Source: Microgenomates group bacterium (GTDB lineage: Bacteria; Patescibacteriota; Microgenomatia; UBA1400; PJMF01). Taken from it: 20,306 nucleotides of DNA. Shown piece by piece: positions 7,264 through 13,358 of this stretch (its first letter is position 1; every line of letters starts with the position of its first letter). Below the pieces are notes generated by a model. It saw only the letters and a program-made list of their open reading frames with translations, ran no database searches and had not been told where the DNA came from. The translations under genes were made by a program, and so were the position numbers. Location: contig WRMU01000009.1 in assembly GCA_009776965.1 (NCBI GenBank), positions 1 to 20,306 on the forward strand, written 5' to 3'.

Positions 7264-7371
7264 ATGATAAGACTTCTCAACTTCTTGTTTGGGGATTTGA
7301 TCTCTATCGAGATTAAAAAACTTAAACAGGGGAAAAAGAAAATAGCCTTCACTTTCAAGAGCAGAGGCTAA
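7264..7371 (+). CDS. Putative 35-residue basic small protein
   Basis: The frame encodes MIRLLNFLFGDLISIEIKKL followed by KQGKKKIAFTFKSRG and a TAA stop. A good ribosome-binding site (AAAGGAAG, spacing about 4 nt) precedes the ATG, and a terminator-like hairpin stands 11 nt after the stop. The protein has an amphipathic/hydrophobic first third and a lysine-rich remainder. It does not match any family I know. The tidy surroundings argue that it is a real expressed unit; alternatively, the transcript may be a noncoding RNA. Confidence 0.45.
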   Translation: MIRLLNFLFGDLISIEIKKLKQGKKKIAFTFKSRG

Positions 7372-7382
7372 ATCCCTTTTTC

Positions 7383-7416
7383 AGGTGAGCATCCTTCATG
7401 CTCACCTTGTTGTTTC
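7383..7416 (+). terminator. Terminator-like hairpin after the small gene
   Basis: AGGTGAGCAT (7383-7392) pairs perfectly with ATGCTCACCT (7398-7407) around CCTTC, followed by TGTTGTTT. Only a broken T-run follows. The stretch 7417-7555 holds no other gene; TTGACT at 7484 with GCTAAT about 16 nt later may be the promoter of the next gene. Confidence 0.6.
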
Positions 7417-7555
7417 CAACAGTAGCCATACTATACCACACCCCCTCTCACCCGTCAAGGTGTAAGCGTTATTTTTTTCCCTATTGACTAATTGTGGTCT
7501 ATTCTGCTAATGTGATAGTAACTTTAGCTTAGTATGATTAAAAGAAAGGTAAATT

Positions 7556-7819
7556 ATGTCTGCAAAAGCAACAACTTCCGTCCAGAAAACCGGTAAAATT
7601 GAGGATGCCATCTCTCTCGACATCCACAATTTACCCGATCTCTTGACCGTTAAGGAAGTTGCCAACCTATTGCGCGTCTCCCCTCTCACCATCAAGCGCT
7701 GGGGAACTCGCGGCAAGCTCCAAGCCATTCGCATCAACTCTCGCGGCGATCGCCGCTATAAAAAAGAGGCTGTTCTCTGGCTTTTGGGCATCACCAAAGA
7801 AAAACCCGCCGACTCTTGA
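7556..7819 (+). CDS. Small helix-turn-helix (HTH_17/MerR-like) DNA-binding protein
   Basis: The 87-residue protein consists mainly of one winged-helix DNA-binding domain of the excisionase/MerR type: LPDLLTVKEVANLLRVSPLT then IKRWGTRGKLQAIRINSRGD and RRYKKEAVLWLLG (residues about 24-81). It has no effector or recombinase domain. An AGAAAGG ribosome-binding site precedes ATG 7556. Such proteins act as small transcription regulators or excisionases; there is no integrase nearby, so a regulatory role is more likely. Its stop codon overlaps the -35 box of the following small RNA promoter. Confidence 0.85.
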   Translation: MSAKATTSVQKTGKIEDAISLDIHNLPDLLTVKEVANLLRVSPLTIKRWGTRGKLQAIRINSRGDRRYKKEAVLWLLGITKEKPADS

Positions 7820-7844
7820 CAATTTTAACCTAGTTTGCTATAAT
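7816..7844 (+). promoter_or_regulatory. Consensus sigma-70-type promoter of a small RNA
   Basis: TTGACA (7816-7821), a 17-nt spacer and TATAAT (7839-7844), with TGC just before the -10, make a near-perfect promoter. It is the best promoter in the window. Transcription would start near 7851. Confidence 0.88.
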
Positions 7845-7850
7845 AGAGGC

Positions 7851-7975
7851 TAGAAAGGGTTAAGTGGTGTGGATCGCCCACACCGGACTTGATGCTACGG
7901 CACAAAGCCTACACCCTCGATAACTAATAATTCTTAATGTTTTGAGAATTGCTAGTTGTCGGGGGTTTTTCTTTG
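7851..7975 (+). ncRNA. Stand-alone structured small RNA of about 125 nt, family unknown
   Basis: A perfect promoter precedes it and a strong terminator ends it, with no reading frame of note between and the next gene on the opposite strand. Inside there is a hairpin GGTGTGG (7866-7872)/CCACACC (7878-7884), and AGGGT near the 5' end can pair with ACCCT near 7913. I do not see the conserved SRP RNA tetraloop region, tmRNA ends or RNase P core, so it is not assigned. It could be a 6S-like RNA or a lineage-specific regulator. Confidence 0.7.
7918..7973 (+). terminator. Intrinsic terminator of the small RNA
   Basis: A 17-position stem (7918-7934 with 7945-7961) has one A-C mismatch and two G-U pairs. 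It is followed by GGGG and a T-rich tail (TTTTTCTTT). Confidence 0.85.
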
Positions 7976-7977
7976 CT

Positions 7978-8847
7978 TCAAGGATGTTTGGCTAGTAATT
8001 CGAGGAACTCGATCAACGCCATCTGTCTTTTCGCCCTCCACGGCTGCCGCCCTAGCCTAAAAAGCCATTCCAGTCCCCATTTTTGCCACCTTTTTGGCGC
8101 TCGCCGCACTTTCCCCGTCAAGAAATCCACGCTTCCCCCAATACTCATCCCTGTTTTTACTCCTATTTCGCTCAAAAACGCCCTGTTTTCAATCAGCCAT
8201 TTTTCCTGAGTCGGCGCCCCAAAAGCCACCAATAGTATATCTGGCTTTAATTGCTTGATTGCCTGTTTTACCGCTTCTGTCTCATTCTTAGTCATTTTCT
8301 TTATATTTTGATATCCCTCCAGCCAGTTTGTTATCATTCCATTTTTCATTCTAATCCGCCTAATTAAACCAATCTTACTATCGTCAGTTATATCAAAAGG
8401 TATGTTTGCTATATCACCATTCACCACAAAATTAGCATAAAATCCCCCCAGCACCAAAACCGTCATTTTTTGCCTTTCTGCCTCCTCTAAAATCCATGCT
8501 GTCATGTCTGCTCCCGTGATCCTCTCCGCGATAATTGTTTCGTCCTCTCCCTCAATCTCCTGTTTTTGCGCCTTTTTATCCAGCCGCCTCTTTTTCCTCA
8601 AGTACTTACTCGCCCAGACCACTCCCGCTCCATCAGGAATCAAATAATCCGCCGCCTGCAAATATCTCTTAAACTCCGCGTCTTTTCCCGCCAACACAAT
8701 TTGCTCCGGATTAGGGGTAAAAATCAACTTAATCTGCCCCTTTTTACCCTTTTTCTGCCAGTTCCTCTTTAGCTCCTCCTCAAACTTTTCCCTCCTCTCT
8801 GCCCAAATCTCCAAATCAAACATCCTCACCATCTTTTGCTTTATCAT
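7978..8847 (-). CDS. WecG/TagA/CpsF-family glycosyltransferase
   Basis: The 289-residue GT26-type enzyme transfers a sugar such as N-acetylmannosamine(uronic acid) onto a lipid-linked precursor in surface polysaccharide or teichoic-acid synthesis. Signs are IFTPNPEQIVLA, YLIPDGAGVVWASKYL with the conserved Asp, a Rossmann-like TVLVLGG, the DILLVAFGAPTQEKWL block, and GGSVDFLTGKVRRAPKRWQ followed by GLEWLFRL. A basic C-terminal tail is typical for membrane attachment. I chose ATG 8847 because a -10 element ends 7 nt before it; the frame stays open upstream, but that would overlap the divergent gene. The exact donor sugar cannot be told. Confidence 0.9.
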   Translation of the reverse strand: MIKQKMVRMFDLEIWAERREKFEEELKRNWQKKGKKGQIKLIFTPNPEQIVLAGKDAEFKRYLQAADYLIPDGAGVVWASKYLRKKRRLDKKAQKQEIEGEDETIIAERITGADMTAWILEEAERQKMTVLVLGGFYANFVVNGDIANIPFDITDDSKIGLIRRIRMKNGMITNWLEGYQNIKKMTKNETEAVKQAIKQLKPDILLVAFGAPTQEKWLIENRAFLSEIGVKTGMSIGGSVDFLTGKVRRAPKRWQKWGLEWLFRLGRQPWRAKRQMALIEFLELLAKHP

Positions 8848-8854
8848 AGTCCCT

Positions 8855-8864
8855 ATTATATAAT
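8855..8864. promoter_or_regulatory. Overlapping divergent -10 elements
   Basis: ATTATATAAT contains TATAAT on both strands (minus 8860-8855, plus 8859-8864). The minus element ends 7 nt before ATG 8847 and the plus element 8 nt before ATG 8873. Both transcripts would be practically leaderless and the two polymerases would compete for the same bases. Confidence 0.6.
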
Positions 8865-8872
8865 AATCTTCC

Positions 8873-10300
8873 ATGCCAGTAAAAAAAGTCACCGCTTCTC
8901 CCAAAGTTACCCGACCACCCGCCAAGCCTAAATCCGATTCCTTCGCTCGTCGCTCCCTCATTGGCATCATCTACACCATCGTTTCCGCCTGTGTCATCAT
9001 CGGCGGCACTTATATTGCCGTGCGCTGGGCCCGAGGAGACTTCCGTCTCGACCAAGTCGATCCTCTCAATCCCACCCTCGCGCGCGAAACCGGTCTCCTC
9101 TCTGTCACCTCCACCCCCCAAAAAGCCAGCGTTTATATCAACGATCGTTTCGTCACCGCCACCGACGATGTCCTCTATCTCGCCCCCGGCGAATATAACG
9201 TTAAAATTATCAAAGATGGCTACGCCACTTGGGAAAAAAATCTCACCATCAGCCGCTCTCTGGTCACCTCCACCGATGCCCTCCTCATTCCCAGTTCCCC
9301 CAGCCTCACTGCTCTCACCTTCACCGGCGCCCAAAACCTCTCCGTCTCCCCCGACGGCTTAAAAATCATCTACTACACTGCCTCCACCTCCGCCACCACC
9401 AAAAACGGCCTCTATCTTCTCGATATTAACGCCACCGGTTTCACTTCTTCCCCCAAGCTCCCCGTCCAAATCACCGACGACGCCCCCCAATTCGACCTCG
9501 CCAATGCCGAAATCATCTGGTCGGCCAATTCCAATCAATTCCTCTTAAAAACCGCCTCCGGCACTTTCCTCCTCTCTGCCTATTCCCTCTCCCCTCTCGA
9601 GAGCCAGCCCGACGTCACCTTCCGCGCCAATCAAATCATCGCCGATTGGGAGAGCGAAATGGTCCTGCGCGAGCGACAATTTCTCGCCCGCTACCCCGAT
9701 GAAGTTCTGGAGCTCATCACCGACTCTGCCAAAAACGTTTATCTCTCCCCAGATAAGAAAAAACTCCTCTATACCGCCACTGCTTCCGCTGTCCTCCCCG
9801 AGCATATCCTCGAGGGCGTCATCAGCCAAAACTCCCAGCCTCAAACTCGCACTCTCGTCGCAGGCGGAGTGTATGTTTATGATCTCGAGGAAGATACCAA
9901 TTTTGCCCTCGGTCAAGAAAAGGTCATCGCCGCCGAGGAAACTTCCCCCTATCTCACCAAACAACTCATCACCTCCGATTTTGCCTCACCTTCTGCCTAT
10001 CTCAATCAACTCATCGTTCCCGACGATCTTCTCCAGACAGCCGACAACTTTAAGGTCTACCACTCCTCTCTCTACGCCGACACTTATCAGTGGCTTTCCG
10101 ACTCCCGTCATCTCGCCCGCATCAGAGACGGCCAAGTTATGATCGTTTCTTATGACAATACCAACCCTGTTCTCCTCTACTCCGGCCATCTCGGCGAAAA
10201 CTTCCTCTACCCTTGGCCCGACAGCTCCAAACTCCTCATCCTCACCTCCTTCGCCACTGGCAGCCTCGACAATATCTACGCTATTGAGATAAAGAAGTAA
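8873..10300 (+). CDS. Membrane-anchored PEGA-domain protein with propeller-like C-terminal region
   Basis: The 475-residue protein has a short basic N-terminus, one transmembrane helix at about 29-50, then a PEGA domain at about 72-140 (GLLSVTSTPQKASVYINDRF, LAPGEYNVKIIKDGYATW). The rest (about 145-475) has repeated strands such as SPDGLKIIYYT, LSPDKKKLLYTA and WLSDSRHLARI, like WD40/TolB-type beta-propeller blades. It is probably displayed outside the membrane and binds cell wall or protein partners; this is inferred from PEGA families. It is divergent from the glycosyltransferase gene. Confidence 0.82.
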   Translation: MPVKKVTASPKVTRPPAKPKSDSFARRSLIGIIYTIVSACVIIGGTYIAVRWARGDFRLDQVDPLNPTLARETGLLSVTSTPQKASVYINDRFVTATDDVLYLAPGEYNVKIIKDGYATWEKNLTISRSLVTSTDALLIPSSPSLTALTFTGAQNLSVSPDGLKIIYYTASTSATTKNGLYLLDINATGFTSSPKLPVQITDDAPQFDLANAEIIWSANSNQFLLKTASGTFLLSAYSLSPLESQPDVTFRANQIIADWESEMVLRERQFLARYPDEVLELITDSAKNVYLSPDKKKLLYTATASAVLPEHILEGVISQNSQPQTRTLVAGGVYVYDLEEDTNFALGQEKVIAAEETSPYLTKQLITSDFASPSAYLNQLIVPDDLLQTADNFKVYHSSLYADTYQWLSDSRHLARIRDGQVMIVSYDNTNPVLLYSGHLGENFLYPWPDSSKLLILTSFATGSLDNIYAIEIKK

Positions 10301-10352
10301 GCGCAGATAAACCTCAACACATAAACTTTCATAAATCGTGGATTTTCGAAGC

Positions 10353-10434
10353 TGAAAGTAAAAAGAGATTCGATACGTACTTTACGTACGTTGAGAATCG
10401 CTTTTTACCTCTCGAGCTGTGCTCGAGACTTTCA
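10353..10434. repeat. Three-way-junction-like structured intergenic element
   Basis: The outer stem TGAAAGT (10353-10359)/ACTTTCA (10428-10434) encloses two hairpins. The first is a 22-bp imperfect stem (10359-10380 with 10386-10407, four mismatches, loop TTTAC). The second is CTCGAG (10411-10416)/CTCGAG (10422-10427). It lies between two converging genes, so it may terminate transcription from both sides, though no T-run follows. Nothing else is seen in 10301-10464. Confidence 0.6.
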
Positions 10435-10464
10435 ACGATGAAAATACCGATTTAGGGAAGTTTA

Positions 10465-11118
10465 TTACCAATCAATTTCTTCTTGTCCGCAGAAAAGTAA
10501 GTACGTATTCGCCTGCGAAAAATGTCTACACCCAAAAAACCCATTATGCGCCGAGAACGGACTCGGATGCGCCGCCTCCAACACCAAATTACGCTCCGTA
10601 TCTATCAATTCTTTTTTTGCCCTCGCGTCTCTCCCCCAGAGCAAATATACCACATTCTCCCGTTTTGCATTCACAATCCCAATCATTCTGCGCGTAAACT
10701 CCTCCCAGCCTATCCCTCGATGCGAAGCCGCCACATGCGCCTCCACTGTCAGTGCATTATTTAGTAATAGCACCCCCTGCTTCGCCCATCGCTCCAGATT
10801 ACCGGTCTTGGGCATCGCCTTGCCCAAATCATTCTTTATTTCCAAAAAAATATTCTGCAAACTCGGCGGCATTCTTATTCCATCTCGCACACTAAAACAA
10901 AGCCCATTCGCCTGATTAAAATTGTGATAAGGGTCCTGCCCAATAATCACCACCTTCACTTCGTCCAAATCACACCATTCAAACGCCCGAAACACCTCAT
11001 TTTTAGGCGGGAAAATCGTTTTTGTCTGGTAAGCATGGCTCAAAAACCCACTCAGCTCCTTAAAATACGGCTGTTCAAACTCCTCCTCCAGATATGGTGT
11101 CCAGCTATTTTTAATCAT
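10465..11118 (-). CDS. ung: Uracil-DNA glycosylase (family 1)
   Basis: The 217-residue repair enzyme removes uracil from DNA. It has the water-activating motif GQDPYH (Asp62 catalytic) followed by NFNQANGLCFSV, the GVLLLNNALTVE strand, and the DNA-intercalation loop HPSPFSAHNGFFGCRHFSQAN near residues 184-204. The N-terminal WTPYLEEEFEQPYF is also typical. It is full length for the family. The start ATG 11118 lacks a clear Shine-Dalgarno sequence. It converges with the PEGA gene. Confidence 0.96.
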   Translation of the reverse strand: MIKNSWTPYLEEEFEQPYFKELSGFLSHAYQTKTIFPPKNEVFRAFEWCDLDEVKVVIIGQDPYHNFNQANGLCFSVRDGIRMPPSLQNIFLEIKNDLGKAMPKTGNLERWAKQGVLLLNNALTVEAHVAASHRGIGWEEFTRRMIGIVNAKRENVVYLLWGRDARAKKELIDTERNLVLEAAHPSPFSAHNGFFGCRHFSQANTYLLFCGQEEIDW

Positions 11119-11137
11119 AACTATTGTTTTTCTCGAC

Positions 11138-11174
11138 TTAAAATCTTTTCAGAGAAGAAAGATGAGGGGTAGAG
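11138..11174. repeat. Left inverted repeat flanking a small unknown gene
   Basis: TTAAAATCTTTTCAGAG (11138-11154) and GGGTAGAG (11167-11174) recur in reverse complement at 11563-11587. In the left copy 12 extra bases separate the two blocks. Confidence 0.75.
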
Positions 11175-11182
11175 TCATCTTT
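11158..11182 (-). terminator. Hairpin after the small unknown gene
   Basis: AAAGATGA (11158-11165) pairs with TCATCTTT (11175-11182) around a 9-nt loop. On the minus strand it starts 3 nt after the stop codon at 11186 and is followed by a pyrimidine-rich stretch. Confidence 0.5.
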
Positions 11183-11185
11183 CCT

Positions 11186-11548
11186 TTACTCAATAATGGT
11201 ATATTCACTTTTTTCAAGGCGTACGGTGCGATTCGGCCAAGTTTTCCTCAATTCCCGCTCTAACTGAGTCCAATTGCGAACCTCCTGCAAATCTGCAGGT
11301 ATATCCCGACCATACCAATCCTCCAAAAAAACTTTACATAAGCTAATGGCACTTTTGCCATTACCATGCCGTGGTTTGAGCCACAATGCTCTGCAAACTT
11401 TTATCAGCGCCAGATTAACATGACTTTCACGACTACCTCGCGTCTCACGTACGCGGAACTGTTCTCCCAGCAATTCCTCGCTTACTTCTTGAGAAATAGG
11501 ATCTCTCCTATCCTCCCACTTTGGGTTGGCAGTTATCTCTATTAACAT
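11186..11548 (-). CDS. Small protein of unknown function flanked by inverted repeats
   Basis: The 120-residue protein is not recognised. It starts at ATG 11548 after a strong ribosome-binding site (AAAGGAGAAAG). The frame is open further upstream through the tRNA but that part is not protein-like. The sequence is mixed charged, with MLIEITANPKWEDRRDPISQ, a central HVNLALIKVCRALWLKPRHG helix-like part and a basic RELRKTWPNRTVRLEKSEY end. There is no signal peptide or transmembrane segment. The gene sits just downstream of tRNA-Pro on the same strand, so it may be co-transcribed with it. Inverted repeats on both sides suggest that it arrived or can move as a unit. Confidence 0.65.
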   Translation of the reverse strand: MLIEITANPKWEDRRDPISQEVSEELLGEQFRVRETRGSRESHVNLALIKVCRALWLKPRHGNGKSAISLCKVFLEDWYGRDIPADLQEVRNWTQLERELRKTWPNRTVRLEKSEYTIIE

Positions 11549-11562
11549 TAACTTTCTCCTTT

Positions 11563-11587
11563 CTCTACCCCTCTGAAAAGATTTTAA
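11563..11587. repeat. Right inverted repeat flanking a small unknown gene
   Basis: CTCTACCC (11563-11570) plus CTCTGAAAAGATTTTAA (11571-11587) is the reverse complement of the left copy at 11138-11174. It ends 6 nt from the tRNA 3' end. Confidence 0.75.
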
Positions 11588-11593
11588 AGATCG

Positions 11594-11667
11594 TCGGGGC
11601 GACAAGACTCGAACTTGCGACCTCTGCGTTCCGAACACAGCACTCTAGCCATCTGAGCTACGCCCCG
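11594..11667 (-). tRNA. tRNA-Pro (anticodon CGG)
   Basis: The 74-nt cloverleaf has a 7-bp acceptor stem (CGGGGCG/CGCCCCG), discriminator A, a D arm GCTC...GAGT, an anticodon stem CTGTG/CGCAG with loop TTCGGAA, and a T arm with TTCGAGT. The anticodon CGG reads the proline codon CCG. CCA is not encoded. Confidence 0.95.
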
Positions 11668-11700
11668 CCTCCCACATTTTATCATGAAGTCCACCCCTTA

Positions 11701-11709
11701 TGATATAAT
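11701..11709 (+). promoter_or_regulatory. Extended -10 promoter of the metallopeptidase gene
   Basis: TGATATAAT ends 10 nt before ATG 11720, so the leader would be about 4 nt. No ribosome-binding site is seen. This decides the start at 11720 rather than at the in-frame ATG 11684, which lies upstream of the promoter. Confidence 0.6.
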
Positions 11710-11719
11710 AAGTCATAAC

Positions 11720-13333
11720 ATGTCAGAAGTTGCCTCACCAGTTCCTCAAGAGATACTCTCTCCTCAAGAAGTTACCACTCCCTCCCTCACCAACTTTATT
11801 GATCAGCTCCCTCAAGACCCAGAAGTCGCCACCATCACCGAGATCTACCACCAACCCGACAAGCTCCCCCTCCCCTCCCCCGAGAACTATTCCGATACCC
11901 TCAAACAAATCCTCGAGTTAGCCAGAGAAATAGAGCCCTATACCAGCAAAATCAACCCCATCAACCTTCTCACTATCGACAATCTCAACGCCGTCAAGGC
12001 AGACTTCCTCGCCAACCCCACCCAAAACCCTGTTTTTACCTACCAAAAATCCACTACCGACCTCAAGGAAGCCTTCGGCGGAGACATCTCCTCCGTCGTC
12101 AATCATCTTAAAGAAACCAGACGCCAGCTCCTCGAAATCAAAACTGACCGCGGCTCCGTCGAGCAAATCGCCCGCTTTGTTTTAGGAGAAATTATCCGCG
12201 ACCATCTCGCCGCTCTCGACCTGACCGAAGGTTTAGCCACCGCCAACGAAGCTCAAGTCAAAACTTCTCTGGGGCGCATCTACGGCCAAGAGTTAAGTCC
12301 CGCCACCATCTCCAGCGCCGAGCAACTCTTTGATTTCCTTAAGCAACCCTCCTCCCCAGAACACCAGCCAGCTGGCCTCGTCCCCGAGAACATTGTCACC
12401 ACCATCGACTCTCTCCCTGATTTCCCTAGCAATGCCGCTGGCGTCGAGCAACTCGCCCTGCTGCGCGAACAAAACCCCCAACAAGCTGCCTACTACGCCG
12501 ATGCCGCCCAAATTAAACACGCCTTCGAGTGGTCTCTCGAGCAATACTATCAACACTACGACGCTTCCCATGAACAACCTCTACCCCCAGAAAAAAAGTA
12601 TCAAGTGATCATCGACCCCACTGCCAGCAGCATCGACGTCCGAGACAAATCTCCATTCGGAAAAACCGTCGTCGTCCCCGAGCACCGCATTGTCAAAGTT
12701 GATGCCCTCCTCAAGCTCATCGAGCACGAAATCGAGGCTCATGCCCGCCAAGGCCTCAACGGCAGCAGCGACAAAATCGGCGGCCTAGGCGGCGGCTCCC
12801 TCAAGATCAATGACGAAGTCCTCATGGAGGGCTTAGCCCTAGTTAATGAGGATCGACTCGAGCGCGAGCTATTCGGTCGCGAGCCCAAAATCACCGAGAG
12901 AAGAATCTATTACATCTTCACTGAGCAAATGGCTGCTCAAGGAAAAGACTTTGTCGCCACCTTTCGAGAAATCAGACCCAAAATTGCCGAGTTGTTCTTG
13001 GCGAGCGGCAAAGACATTGAGCAACAAAGCGCAGTCATCGACGACGAGGCTTGGCTAGTCACCTACCGCGCCTTCCGCGGCCATACCGACACTAGCAATC
13101 CTCTGAGTTTTGCTTCCCTCAAAGACCGCGCCTACCTCGAGGGCTATCTACTAGCCAACCAACTCCAAAAAAATAACATCTCTCATCTTAATGAGCTCGC
13201 TGTCCCCCAACTTAAAGCCCTACGTCTCCTCGCTCGCTTCGACGTCCAGCCCTCCAACCAAGACTTCCCTCATCTCGATTTAGCCAAACGCTACTACTCG
13301 GAGCACCTCTCCCCTGCCCTTGCAGCAGCTTAG
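11720..13333 (+). CDS. DUF1704 / tyrosine-carboxypeptidase (MATCAP)-like metallopeptidase
   Basis: The 537-residue protein has an N-terminal helical region and a C-terminal zinc-peptidase-like domain. The metal site is HEIEAH (His336, Glu337, His341), of the HExxxH form seen in the DUF1704/KIAA0895L family, followed by a glycine-rich segment and LMEGLAL, where Glu370 is the likely third ligand. A predicted beta region VIIDPTASSIDVRDKSPFGK with VVVPEHR precedes the site, as in the family. There is no signal peptide, so it is probably cytoplasmic. The eukaryotic relatives remove C-terminal tyrosine from tubulin; the bacterial substrate is unknown. It converges with the first giant surface-protein gene, with only 25 nt between stop codons. 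Confidence 0.78.
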   Translation: MSEVASPVPQEILSPQEVTTPSLTNFIDQLPQDPEVATITEIYHQPDKLPLPSPENYSDTLKQILELAREIEPYTSKINPINLLTIDNLNAVKADFLANPTQNPVFTYQKSTTDLKEAFGGDISSVVNHLKETRRQLLEIKTDRGSVEQIARFVLGEIIRDHLAALDLTEGLATANEAQVKTSLGRIYGQELSPATISSAEQLFDFLKQPSSPEHQPAGLVPENIVTTIDSLPDFPSNAAGVEQLALLREQNPQQAAYYADAAQIKHAFEWSLEQYYQHYDASHEQPLPPEKKYQVIIDPTASSIDVRDKSPFGKTVVVPEHRIVKVDALLKLIEHEIEAHARQGLNGSSDKIGGLGGGSLKINDEVLMEGLALVNEDRLERELFGREPKITERRIYYIFTEQMAAQGKDFVATFREIRPKIAELFLASGKDIEQQSAVIDDEAWLVTYRAFRGHTDTSNPLSFASLKDRAYLEGYLLANQLQKNNISHLNELAVPQLKALRLLARFDVQPSNQDFPHLDLAKRYYSEHLSPALAAA

Positions 13334-13358
13334 CAAGGTTTCGCCCCTTTAGGCAAAC

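Noticed and set aside
7817..7819. Recoding of TGA as glycine, as in some CPR lineages
   Set aside because: TGA ends the helix-turn-helix gene and the glycosyltransferase gene at sensible places, and no conserved gene has an internal TGA.
8961..9964. Long open frames overlapping the PEGA gene on both strands
   Set aside because: They follow from the strong CTC/ATC/ACC/GCC codon bias of the true gene and encode low-complexity Ser/Pro- or Gly-rich sequence without any family signature.
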